DNA of 56,977 bases from DATBGZ01 sp036557785 (GTDB taxonomy: Bacteria > Actinomycetota > Actinomycetes > Mycobacteriales > Micromonosporaceae), in NCBI GenBank assembly GCA_036557785.1, contig DATBGZ010000072.1, positions 1 through 56,977 of the forward strand. The letters are read 5' to 3'. The notes under the pieces are model-generated. The model did not search any database, was not told where the DNA came from, and saw only the letters and a program-made list of their open reading frames with translations. Within the stretch, counting starts at the first letter, position 1, and the number at the start of each line of letters is the position of its first letter. The position numbers and the translations under genes were made by a program. Of the stretch, positions 34,655 through 42,724 are shown piece after piece.

Positions 34655-34683
34655 CGGTTCGGCCATCCCTGTTATCCGAACCG
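34655..34683 (+). promoter_or_regulatory. Inverted repeat just upstream of the MMPL start
   Basis: CGGTTCGG (34655-34662) and CCGAACCG (34676-34683) with a 13-bp spacer end 8 bp before ATG 34692. It may be an operator or a leader hairpin covering the ribosome-binding site (GGAG). Confidence 0.5.
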
Positions 34684-34691
34684 GAGCAGTC

Positions 34692-36833
34692 ATGCCTGCG
34701 CAACAAGTGTCGATACCATCGCAAGATCCGCGGGACGATGCTGCCCCGCGCGCCCGCCTCCGGTGGCTGGTACCCCTGCTGTTCGTCGTCGGCTGGATCG
34801 GGCTGCTCGGAGTTGGCGGCGGCTTCGCCGGCAAGCTGGGCACCGTCGTGAAGAACGACAACGCCGCCTTCCTACCCGCCAACGCTGAGTCCACCCGGGT
34901 GAACACGATCGCGTCGGGGTTCTTCGGATCCGAGCAGTTGCCGGCCGTGGTCGTTTACCTTCGTGAGCCTGGCATCACCGACGCGGACCGGTCAGCGGTC
35001 GCCGCCGACATTCGGGCCATCCAGTCGATGAAAGGCGTCGCTGGCGCGGTGGCCGGCCCATTCCCGTCGGACGATGGCCGAGCGCTGCAGATTGTCGTAC
35101 CGCTCTCCACCACCGGCGACGCGACCGTCCTGCCAGCCGCGGTCAAGGACATTCGCGCGCGAGCACAGGGTCACCCCGGCCTCGCCGCACACGTGACCGG
35201 GCCGGGCGGGATGTCCGGCGACTTCGCCAACATCTTCGACGGCGCCAATGTACGGCTGCTGTTGATCGCCAGTACCGCCGTATTTATCATCCTGATCCTC
35301 GTCTACCGCAGTCTCCTCATGCCGGTACTGGTACTGCTGACCGCGCAACTCGCGCAGACCCTCGCGTCCGTCGCGGTCTACGTCCTCGCCCGTGACGGCA
35401 TCATCAGCCTCAATGGGCAGAGCCAGGGCGCGCTGATCCTGATCTGCCTCGGGGCAGCCACCGACTACGCGCTGCTGATCGTGGGCCGGTACCGCGAGGA
35501 GCTACGCGATCACCAGTCGACGTACGCGGCACTTCGCGTATCCATGCGCCGCACCGTGCCGGCGATCGTCGCCTCGGGCCTCACCGTGATCGTCGCCATG
35601 CTGTGCCTGCTGCTGTCCCGGCTCAGCTCCAACCGCGGCTACGGCCCCGTGCTGAGTCTCGGCGTCGGCGCCTCACTCATCGCGACGTTGACCTTCCTGC
35701 CCGCGGTCCTCGCGCTGCTCGGTCGCGCCGCCTTCTGGCCGGTACGCCCGAGGTACGGGTCAGCGCACAAGGCCGACCGCGGCATCTGGGGACGGATCGC
35801 GCGCCTCGTCGCGCGACGCCCGCGAGCGGTCTGGGTCGGTACCGGACTGGTGCTGATCACCGGTGCGGCGTTTCTGCCGACCTTCCGGGCGTCCGGCTCG
35901 CCGATGAGCGAACAATTCCTGGGCCACCGGCCGGACTCCGTCATCGGTCTCGATGTGCTCGCCGAGCACTATGCGGCCGGAGCCGGCGCTCCGGCGCTGA
36001 TCACCGCGACAGCCGCGACCCAGACCGAGCTGACCATGGCCGTCGCGGGAGTCTCCGGGGTGCAGGACGTGACGCCTTACCGGGACACGCCGACCGCACC
36101 GCCCAAGGTCGTTGATGGGCGGATCCTGCTGCAGGCCACCCTCTCCGACCCTGCGGACAGCGCCGCGGCGCAGGACACGGTCACCAGGCTGCGCGATGCC
36201 GTCCACGCCGTCGATCCCAGCGCCCTGGTCGGCGGGGTCACCGCGACGAACATCGATACCGTGGAGGCCGGCTGGGCGGATCTTCGGATCGTGGTTCCAC
36301 TCGTCCTGCTCGTGGTGCTGCTGCTGCTCGTCACGCTCCTCCGTGCGGTGGTGGGCCCACTGCTGCTCATCGCAACGGTGGCACTCAGCGTCGCCGCCAC
36401 CATCGGGCTGGCCGCGATCGCCTTCAACCGGATCCTCGACCTCCCCGCCTCAGACGCGTCGCTGCCCTTGTTCTGCATCGTGTTCCTCATCGCCTTTGGC
36501 GTCGACTACAACATCTTCCTGATGACGCGTGTACGCGAGGAGACGGCCCAACACCACGACGCCCGCGGCGGCGTGATACGCGGGCTGACGACTACCGGCG
36601 GCGTCATCACCTCGGCCGGCGTGGTCCTCGGCGTGACGTTCGCGATGTTCGCCCTGCTGCCCTTCGTACCGCTGGTACAGATCGCCGTCATCATCGTCAG
36701 CGGCATACTGATCGACACCTTCGTGGTCCGAGCGTTGCTCGTACCGGCAGTGACCTACACCGTTGGGCGAGCTGTGTGGTGGCCATCCGCGCTGGCCACT
36801 CGGCCTCGCGCGATCCGACAGGAAATCCGATAA
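34692..36833 (+). CDS. MMPL family RND-type membrane transporter
   Basis: This protein of 713 residues starts at ATG 34692. One N-terminal membrane segment (LRWLVPLLFVVGWIGLLG), a first external domain (FFGSEQLPAVVVYLREPG...), five segments, a second external domain, and five C-terminal segments fit the 12-segment RND plan. MMPL signatures include LGAATDYALLIVGRYREEL (charged residues of the proton relay region) and FGVDYNIFLMTRVREE. It exports lipids or drugs using the proton gradient. Control by the adjacent PadR is probable through the elements at 34542-34683. Confidence 0.9.
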   Translation: MPAQQVSIPSQDPRDDAAPRARLRWLVPLLFVVGWIGLLGVGGGFAGKLGTVVKNDNAAFLPANAESTRVNTIASGFFGSEQLPAVVVYLREPGITDADRSAVAADIRAIQSMKGVAGAVAGPFPSDDGRALQIVVPLSTTGDATVLPAAVKDIRARAQGHPGLAAHVTGPGGMSGDFANIFDGANVRLLLIASTAVFIILILVYRSLLMPVLVLLTAQLAQTLASVAVYVLARDGIISLNGQSQGALILICLGAATDYALLIVGRYREELRDHQSTYAALRVSMRRTVPAIVASGLTVIVAMLCLLLSRLSSNRGYGPVLSLGVGASLIATLTFLPAVLALLGRAAFWPVRPRYGSAHKADRGIWGRIARLVARRPRAVWVGTGLVLITGAAFLPTFRASGSPMSEQFLGHRPDSVIGLDVLAEHYAAGAGAPALITATAATQTELTMAVAGVSGVQDVTPYRDTPTAPPKVVDGRILLQATLSDPADSAAAQDTVTRLRDAVHAVDPSALVGGVTATNIDTVEAGWADLRIVVPLVLLVVLLLLVTLLRAVVGPLLLIATVALSVAATIGLAAIAFNRILDLPASDASLPLFCIVFLIAFGVDYNIFLMTRVREETAQHHDARGGVIRGLTTTGGVITSAGVVLGVTFAMFALLPFVPLVQIAVIIVSGILIDTFVVRALLVPAVTYTVGRAVWWPSALATRPRAIRQEIR

Positions 36834-36868
36834 ATTGAAGCGTGCAGTAACGGCCAGAGGAGGGTGCT

Positions 36869-37753
36869 ATGGCTTTCAGGATCATGCCGCACGGGCGGCT
36901 CCACGAGTGGGTGGCCGAGCAGGAGGGCTACTTCGCGAGCGAAGGGCTCGAGTACACCTTCGTCCAGTCGGGCGACTACGGAGTGCGGGTACCCGAGCGC
37001 GACGCCGCCGGCGAGATCAGGACCGGGGCCTTCGAGACGTTCCAGGCCGGCCGGGACGGTGCCAACGTCAGTTGCGCCTGCCATTGGGCCACCAACGCCG
37101 CCGCCAACGAGGGGTCCGGCCAGCTCATCGCCTCCGTCTACGCGCTCACACCGTGCGCGATCATGGTGCCGCCTGACTCGCCGATCCGGCGGCCCGAGGA
37201 CCTCGCGGGCGTGCCGATCGGCGTCGGCTACCACTCCGGCAGCCACTTCGCCGCCCTCCAGGCGCTGGAGGCCGTGCTGGCGCCCGAGGACATCACGCTC
37301 ACCTTCCAAGGTCCGCCCGATGCACGACTCGACGCGCTGTTGGACCGGCAGGTCCCCGCCGGCACGATGTGGGGCGTCCCGCTGTACATCGCCGAGGCGT
37401 TCGGCTTCCGCACGGTCCTCGATGTCACGTTCATGATCGGCTTCCTGGTCACGGGGGGCGACGCCGATCCCTCCGATGTGGAGAAATACCTCGCCGCCCT
37501 CCGCCGGGCGCAGATGGCGATCGATCTTCATCCGGAGCGGTACAAGCACCACCACCTGCGGGCGGTGCCCGAGAAGTACCGGGACCAGGTCGACGTGCGG
37601 GCCTTCGGGACGGGCGAGCGGATCGTCTTCCTGCCCTATACCCGCGAGGCGTTCGGCGAGACCCGGCAATGGACGCAGACCCGGGGGCTGTTCCCACGGG
37701 CCGACGTAGTGTCGGTCTCCTATGACGAGGTCACCATCGGCGGTGCTCGCTGA
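36869..37753 (+). CDS. Periplasmic-binding-fold (NMT1/SsuA-like) protein lacking a signal peptide
   Basis: This 294-residue protein starts MAFRIMPHGRLHEWVAEQEGYFASEGLEYTFVQSG, with the NMT1/THI5/TauA-type 'E.eGyF..eGLe' motif, then RRPEDLAGVPIGVGYHSGSHFAALQALE, typical of the lobe hinge. No signal peptide or lipobox is present and no ABC permease or ATPase is near, so it may work as a cytosolic ligand-binding or enzyme-like protein. A good ribosome-binding site (GAGGAGGG) is present. It follows the MMPL gene by 35 bp and may be cotranscribed. Confidence 0.75.
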   Translation: MAFRIMPHGRLHEWVAEQEGYFASEGLEYTFVQSGDYGVRVPERDAAGEIRTGAFETFQAGRDGANVSCACHWATNAAANEGSGQLIASVYALTPCAIMVPPDSPIRRPEDLAGVPIGVGYHSGSHFAALQALEAVLAPEDITLTFQGPPDARLDALLDRQVPAGTMWGVPLYIAEAFGFRTVLDVTFMIGFLVTGGDADPSDVEKYLAALRRAQMAIDLHPERYKHHHLRAVPEKYRDQVDVRAFGTGERIVFLPYTREAFGETRQWTQTRGLFPRADVVSVSYDEVTIGGAR

Positions 37754-37778
37754 CTCCTGCCGGTGCTCCCCGCGATCG

Positions 37779-38255
37779 TCACCGCCTGGTCTGCGGCGAT
37801 CCTTCGTGGCAGTAGGGCGCTGACCCTCGGCTTCGCGGCTCATTGTCATCGGCGACCCGGGGCAGATCAGCGAGTGCGGAAACGGTGATCGGCTCCCATG
37901 TGTCGTAGTTACGCGCGTCGTACTCGAACCCGGCGATGTCCACCGCGACGAACGACCGGGCGGCCACGGCGAGGTTCCACGCCAGGTCGCGGGCCGCTGC
38001 CGCGGTCAGCGGCCAGGCGTAGCTGTGCAGCCAGGTACGCCGACCACGTCTCGGCGCGTCCCATCCCGCGGTCGACAACCAACGCGTCTCCTCGTCGCTG
38101 AGCGGGCGGCTGGGCATGAACTCCGCCCTGAGCTCGTCGCGGTTCTGGAGGAGCTGCACCATAGCGCCCCGCGCACGCAGGTTGAAGAAGTCGCCGACCC
38201 GCAGGAATGCGAGGTCGGGTGCCAGCCGCTGCGCCAACTCCTCGAACGCGATCAC
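37779..38255 (-). CDS. TY-Chap/YbjN-like domain protein
   Basis: About 158 residues from GTG 38255 (VIAFEELAQRLAPDLAFLRVGDFFN). The pattern ...MVQLLQNRDELRAEFMPSRPLSDEETRWLSTAGW... followed by WLHSYAWPLTAAAARDLA resembles the TY-Chap (T3SS chaperone-like) domains found as actinobacterial immunity or chaperone proteins. The family call is by eye. The C-terminal ~25 residues look disordered. It sits in an accessory patch with duplicated and broken genes. Confidence 0.5.
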   Translation of the reverse strand: MIAFEELAQRLAPDLAFLRVGDFFNLRARGAMVQLLQNRDELRAEFMPSRPLSDEETRWLSTAGWDAPRRGRRTWLHSYAWPLTAAAARDLAWNLAVAARSFVAVDIAGFEYDARNYDTWEPITVSALADLPRVADDNEPRSRGSAPYCHEGSPQTRR

Positions 38256-38347
38256 TAGACTAGAGTCGCCCCACGGAGTCGTTGAAGTCCTGGTCCTGCT
38301 TGCAGACCCAGGTGATAAACACGACCAACGACACGTCAGCCTCCGGG

Positions 38348-38578
38348 TCAAGACACGGACGACCCGATCACCGGGTAATACCCCAAACGTTCCTTCTCCT
38401 CAAGGATGTGGGACATCGCCATCGTGTAGGCCGTGTCGAACCGGCCGTCCGGCAGCTCCGCCTCCATCGTGCGCTTGTCCAGCACCAGCACGCGATCCAG
38501 CCGTCCCCCGGTGCCGAACCGGTACTCCACCAGGGTCTCGTTGTCTCGCGTCTTCTCGTACCTCACCAGCATGGCCAT
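38348..38578 (-). CDS. Small YEK/VEYRFG-family protein, complete copy
   Basis: This 76-residue protein starts at ATG 38578 behind GGGAGGAG. The sequence opens MAMLVRYEKTRDNETLVEYRFG, then GRLDRVLVLDKRTMEAELPDG, and ends ILEEKERLGYYPVIGSSVS. It is a small actinobacterial family of unknown role. A truncated second copy lies at 39428-39601 (46 of the first 58 residues identical), and the first 40 residues of the 217-residue protein at 51577 are related. It precedes the TY-Chap-like gene on the same strand. Confidence 0.75.
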   Translation of the reverse strand: MAMLVRYEKTRDNETLVEYRFGTGGRLDRVLVLDKRTMEAELPDGRFDTAYTMAMSHILEEKERLGYYPVIGSSVS

Positions 38579-38632
38579 GTGGTCTCCTCCCGTCGCCCGG
38601 CTCCGTCAACGATAGGTGCGCATCGAGCCATG
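38405..38632. repeat. Direct repeat, copy 1 (YEK gene 5' part and leader)
   Basis: This ~228-bp segment from GATGTGGGA to just past GATAGGTG recurs at 39428-39654 in the same orientation, about 1.02 kb away. It spans codons 1-58 of the small gene plus ~55 bp of upstream sequence. The central coding part is nearly identical; the leader is diverged by small changes. Confidence 0.8.
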
Positions 38633-38639
38633 TTCGCAC

Positions 38640-39126
38640 CGCCCGCCGCCGCGTGGGCGTCTTCCGCTGTGGATGCTGACGCGTTTCACATGTGAGCGCA
38701 CCGGGGTCTTCACGTAGGCGCAGCCCGTTTGGCGCGATTAACCCTATTCCACAGTGGATCCGGACGACCCGACGGCCACCCGCCCGATGAGCTGGGTAGC
38801 GTTGACGCGGGCCAGGTGCATCTCCGCAACACAGTGATCTTGGCGGATGATCACTGGGTTGCGTTGGTGCCCAAGGGAAAGCAAACGCGCCACCCAGCTC
38901 GCGCAGCACCCGGCCGTATGACGCGGGGCCGTGACCTGCACAGCACACCGGTTAAGTGGAGACCCTCTCGGCGCATATGCGCGGCGGGCCCAGCCTGGGC
39001 TGCGCGGCGAACGGTACTGTCGTCCCGGCGGGCGGGGGTGCGACTTGACACTGGTGACGGTCGCGAGCGCCGAGGCCGAGCGCCTCTTCGCGTTCTTCCG
39101 TGCAGCGTGCACGATGTCGGCGCGGG
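38640..39126. other. Non-coding or decayed stretch between repeats
   Basis: This stretch has no frame that reads like a protein on either strand and no RNA gene. Together with the DUF6301-like fragment it looks like leftover sequence from rearrangement. Confidence 0.45.
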
Positions 39127-39402
39127 AATGCGAGGGATCGTGACGGTCGCGGTCGCCAGCCGCCACTTCACGCGCGGCACGGTATCCGGGACACGCGCGG
39201 CTGATGGACCCAGCACCCTGGTGGCAATGGCGGTCAGCGAGGCGAACGCGTCCACGACCGCGAGCCTGTCCGTCAGATCGTCGCCGACCCAGCTCGTTGT
39301 CCCGATGGTGAACGAGCGCACCTCCGCGTCCTCGTACCTGATCGAGGCGTCCGAGCCGGGCACGCCCGAGCATGTGTCCGCGATCGCACCCTCGCCTGGC
39401 AA
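39127..39402 (-). pseudogene. DUF6301-like gene fragment
   Basis: The minus frame encodes ...SIRYEDAEVRSFTIGTTSWVGDDL, LAVVDAFASLTAIATRVLGPSAARVPDTVPRVKWRLATATVTI. The block 'LGPPaRR.Pg..P.v.W....aTv.l' is characteristic, to my recollection, of DUF6301-type proteins from actinomycetes. No start or full domain is present, and beyond ~39127 the sequence is no longer protein-like. It is a remnant in the scrambled patch. Confidence 0.45.
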
Positions 39403-39427
39403 CTCGGTCGTGACGACACAGCCGACC

Positions 39428-39601
39428 GATGTGGGAGATCGCCATCGTGTAGTTCATGTCGAACCGGCCGTCCGCGAGCTCCACCTCCATCGTGCGCTTG
39501 TCCAGCACCAGCACGCGATCCAGCCGTCCCCCGGTGCCGAACCGGTACTCCACCAGGGCCTCGTCCTCTCCCATCTTCTCGTACTCCACTAACCTGGCCA
39601 T
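39428..39601 (-). pseudogene. Truncated second copy of the YEK/VEYRFG gene
   Basis: Codons 1-58 (MARLVEYEKMGEDEALVEYRFG ... MAISHI) match the complete copy at 38348-38578; residues 16-39 are identical. After 'SHI' the frame leaves the family and runs through the DUF6301-like fragment antisense frame to 38744, which is not a natural protein. The ribosome-binding site (GGGAGGGG) is intact, so a chimeric peptide may still be made. Confidence 0.75.
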
Positions 39602-39654
39602 GCGGTCCCCTCCCGTCTCCAGACCTATGAGCGATAGGTGTGCATGGCGCCATG
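39428..39654. repeat. Direct repeat, copy 2
   Basis: Copy 2 of the ~228-bp repeat described at 38405-38632. Its left end (39428) is exactly where the gene loses homology, so this is the probable recombination breakpoint. Confidence 0.8.
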
Positions 39655-39713
39655 CACGTCGAATAGCGCCGGCGCGAGTCGCGGAACTCTCCCGACGCCA
39701 CGGTCAAGAATCG

Positions 39714-40460
39714 TCAGTAGGGCGCGCCGATCTTGCGCCAGCGCCGGCCGGCGGTGCCGGGCTCCGGCGGGCGACGCGCCTGCCGACTTCGGTACACAAT
39801 GTACGGTCGCCACAGATCGAACAGCGGGGCCGACCACGCGTGGACCAGGCGGCTGAACGGCCAGACCGCGAAGAGGACCCAGGCGGCGGTCGCGTGCACC
39901 TGGAAGACGGCTGGTGCATGGGTGATGGCCTCGACATCCGGCCGACCGATGAAGATGCTCCGGAACCACGGCGCCACCGTGGTGCGGTAGTCGTGTTCAT
40001 TGACCAGGCTGAGTAGCGTGGGCACGATGCCGGTGAGGATGCCGACGAGCAGCAGCACGAGCGCGACCCAGTCCACCACGTCCGTGGTCGCCCGGACCCG
40101 GCGAACCATAATGCGCCGCCCGGCGAGCACCACCACCCCGGCGATGACGAGCGCGGCGGCGACCGTGCCGGCCGCGGACGCGAAGCGGTGATACGCGTTT
40201 TCGTTGATGCCGATCGCCTCGACCCACGAGGCGGGGATGAGAATCCCGATCACGTGGCCGGCGATGGCGGCGAACGTGCCGTAGTGGAACAGCGGACCAC
40301 CCCAGCGGAGGAGGCGGCGCTCCTGCAGTTGGGTCGACCGGCTGGTCCAGCCGAACTGGTCGTAGCGCCAGCGCCAGATGTGACCGACCACGAACGTGAC
40401 GAGCGCGAGGTAGGGAAGGATCACCCACCAGAGCAGCTCGCCGGCGGTTGCCTGGGTCAT
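39714..40460 (-). CDS. narI: Respiratory nitrate reductase gamma subunit (cytochrome b)
   Basis: This 248-residue membrane subunit takes electrons from menaquinol and passes them through two b hemes to NarH. Five membrane segments are visible, with candidate heme His in VVGHIWRW, FHYGTFAAIAGHVIG and, near the C terminus, VHATAAWVLFAVWPFSRLVHAW. The N-terminal formyl-Met region and the conserved WRP after the last segment are as in other NarI. It is the last gene of narGHJI, coupled to narJ by a 4-bp overlap. Confidence 0.95.
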   Translation of the reverse strand: MTQATAGELLWWVILPYLALVTFVVGHIWRWRYDQFGWTSRSTQLQERRLLRWGGPLFHYGTFAAIAGHVIGILIPASWVEAIGINENAYHRFASAAGTVAAALVIAGVVVLAGRRIMVRRVRATTDVVDWVALVLLLVGILTGIVPTLLSLVNEHDYRTTVAPWFRSIFIGRPDVEAITHAPAVFQVHATAAWVLFAVWPFSRLVHAWSAPLFDLWRPYIVYRSRQARRPPEPGTAGRRWRKIGAPY

Positions 40461-41113
40461 GGCCGCGTACCTCCGTCCGTCAGGACTTCCGCGCGGCCAT
40501 GTGGATCGGGGGCCGCGAGAAACTCCGGCGGCGCGAAGGGTTCCAGACCGACCTCCTCGCGCGGAGGCTCGTGGCCCCAGGTCCGCCGGATCAGCGCCAG
40601 GTCGCGCGGTCCGGGTCTGGGCAGCTGTGCGCTGACCGCCTCGATGACATCGACGTACGGCGAACCGGTCTGGCGGATCGCGCGCCGCAGCAGCTCAAGG
40701 TCCCCACGGTGGCTGGCGAGCAGGCGCTCACCCTGCGGGGACAGCGCGGCGAAGTCGAGCACGAGCGGGAGGTAGTCCGGCAGTTCCGCGTCGGTCGGCT
40801 CGAAGCCGGCCGACCGGTACGCCGACTTGAACGCCAGCAACGCCATGCCCCGCTTGCGGGTGTCGCCGTACCGGTAGTACGTGAGGTACAGCGCGCAACT
40901 GCGGCGCAGATCGAACGTGCTCACATAGTGCTGCGCGACCTCGGACGGCGAGGTGGTCCGCAGCCAACCCAGGAACCGCCGGAATGCGGTACGGCCGCGC
41001 CGGGGGCAGGCGGCGACGGCTGCATCGAGATCCTCGATCCCGTCGATGAGCTCTGTGGTCGGATACTGCAGCAACACCGAGGCGAGCTTGTACGGGTGCA
41101 CCGCGGCGGTCAT
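40457..41113 (-). CDS. narJ: Nitrate reductase assembly chaperone NarJ
   Basis: This 218-residue soluble chaperone inserts the molybdenum cofactor and holds NarGH before membrane docking. HPYKLASVLLQYPTTELI, YVSTFDLRRSCALYLTYYRYGDTRKRGMALL and LPDYLPLVLDFAALSP are typical of the NarJ/NarW/TorD fold. It overlaps narH and narI by 4 bp each. It is not part of the final enzyme. Confidence 0.94.
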   Translation of the reverse strand: MTAAVHPYKLASVLLQYPTTELIDGIEDLDAAVAACPRRGRTAFRRFLGWLRTTSPSEVAQHYVSTFDLRRSCALYLTYYRYGDTRKRGMALLAFKSAYRSAGFEPTDAELPDYLPLVLDFAALSPQGERLLASHRGDLELLRRAIRQTGSPYVDVIEAVSAQLPRPGPRDLALIRRTWGHEPPREEVGLEPFAPPEFLAAPDPHGRAEVLTDGGTRP

Positions 41114-42693
41114 CGGCCGCGCTCCGGGAACACGTTGAGGTGCAGGCGGCCGTCGTTGGCCCGGAAGGCGGGGCCGCTGTCGGTGACCCCATGGAAATCC
41201 GCCACGGTCGACGGCCCCTGGCCGCCCATGCCCGGCCGGCCCTCGCCCTCGAGGCTGCAGAACAGCTGCTCGTGCTGCGCGACCAGTCGGCCGGCGTCCT
41301 CGGCGTGCGCCGCCGGGATGACGTACCGCTCGGGGTACTTGCCGATCGCGAGCAGCCGGTAGAGGTCGGCGAGGTCCTCCAGGCTGGCCCCCACCGAGTC
41401 TGCCAGGCCAGGGTCGGCAGGCAGGCCCAGCTGCTCCGCCCTCATGCGGGCCCGGATGGCGACGAGCTTGCGCAGCGCCGCCCGGACCGGCTGCACGTCA
41501 CCGGCGGTGAAGAGGTTGGCCAGATACTCCACCGGGATCCGCAGCGCGTCGATGGTGGCGAATACGCGGTCGGGCTCGGCGGGGTCGTAGCCGGCGGCAT
41601 GCACGACGTCGGCGACCGGTGACAGCGGCGGGATGTACCAGACCATCGGCAGGGTGCGGTACTCGGGGTGCAGGGGGAGCGCCACCCTGTGCCGCACCGC
41701 CAGCGCGTACACCGGCGAGCGGACCGCGGCGTCGATCCAGTCGGCGGCGATGCCCTGCCGACTCGCCTCGGCCTGCACCCATGGGTCGGCCGGATCGAGG
41801 AACACCGACAGTTGCGTCTGGTAGAGGTCGCGCCGGTCCGGTGTGGCCGCCGCGGGCAGCACCGCGTCGGCGTCATAGAGGAACAGCCCGAGGTAGCGTA
41901 GCCGGCCGACGCAGGTCTCGGCGCAGATCGTCGGCAGCCCGGCCTCGGTACGCGGGTAGCAGAGCGTGCACTTCTCCGCCTTGCCGGTGCGGTGGTTGAA
42001 GTAGACCTTCTTGTACGGGCAGCCCGAGACGCAGAAGCGCCAACCACGGCACCGATCCTGGTCGACCAGGACGATCCCGTCCTCGCTGCGCTTGTACATC
42101 GCACCCGACGGGCAGGATGCCACGCAGGACGGATTGAGGCAGTGCTCGCAGATCCTCGGCAGGTAGAACATGAATACCTGCTCGAACTCCATCCGTACCC
42201 GGTCCTGCAGGCCGGCCAGATCCGGGTCGTCCGGTGCGATCTGCGGCCCGCCCGCGAGGTCGTCGTCCCAGTTGCTGCCCCACGTGATCGGCATGTCGCG
42301 CCCGGTCAGGGCCGAGATCGCATGGGCACTGGGATTCGCTGTTCCCGCGGGCGCATCGATCACAGTCTGATAGTCGTACGTCCATGGATCGCCGTAGTCG
42401 TCGATGGTCGGCAGGTCCGGGTTGGCGAAGATGCGCAGCAGCTTGCGCAGCCGACCACCCGCCTTCAGCCGCAACCGGCCTCTGCTGTCGAGCGACCAAC
42501 CGCCGTGCCACTGTTCCTGGTCCTCGTACCGACGCGGGTAGCCGACGCCCGGTTTGGTCTCGACGTTGTTGAAGTAGACGTACTCGGTGCCGGGCCGGTT
42601 GGTCCAGGTCTGCTTACACGTCACCGAGCAGGTGTGGCACCCGATGCACTTGTCGAGATTCATCACCATCGCGACCTGGGCCATCACCCTCAT
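41110..42693 (-). CDS. narH: Respiratory nitrate reductase beta subunit (Fe-S)
   Basis: This 527-residue electron-transfer subunit carries four clusters. Visible motifs are CIGCHTCSVTCKQ, CEHCLNPSCVASCP and CRGWRFCVSGCPYKK with Trp in place of one Cys (the [3Fe-4S] site of NarH), and the following CTLCYPR...CAETCVGR. The start ATG 42693 has GGAG upstream; MAQVAMV at 42684 is an alternative. It lies 31 bp after narG and overlaps narJ. Confidence 0.95.
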   Translation of the reverse strand: MRVMAQVAMVMNLDKCIGCHTCSVTCKQTWTNRPGTEYVYFNNVETKPGVGYPRRYEDQEQWHGGWSLDSRGRLRLKAGGRLRKLLRIFANPDLPTIDDYGDPWTYDYQTVIDAPAGTANPSAHAISALTGRDMPITWGSNWDDDLAGGPQIAPDDPDLAGLQDRVRMEFEQVFMFYLPRICEHCLNPSCVASCPSGAMYKRSEDGIVLVDQDRCRGWRFCVSGCPYKKVYFNHRTGKAEKCTLCYPRTEAGLPTICAETCVGRLRYLGLFLYDADAVLPAAATPDRRDLYQTQLSVFLDPADPWVQAEASRQGIAADWIDAAVRSPVYALAVRHRVALPLHPEYRTLPMVWYIPPLSPVADVVHAAGYDPAEPDRVFATIDALRIPVEYLANLFTAGDVQPVRAALRKLVAIRARMRAEQLGLPADPGLADSVGASLEDLADLYRLLAIGKYPERYVIPAAHAEDAGRLVAQHEQLFCSLEGEGRPGMGGQGPSTVADFHGVTDSGPAFRANDGRLHLNVFPERGR

Positions 42694-42724
42694 GGGCGGG
42701 CTCCATCCGATCGCCGGCTCTCCA

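Noticed and set aside
38744..39601. Single 285-residue protein beginning with the YEK motif
   Set aside because: After residue 58 it follows the antisense frame of a DUF6301-like fragment; it is a chimera created by rearrangement.
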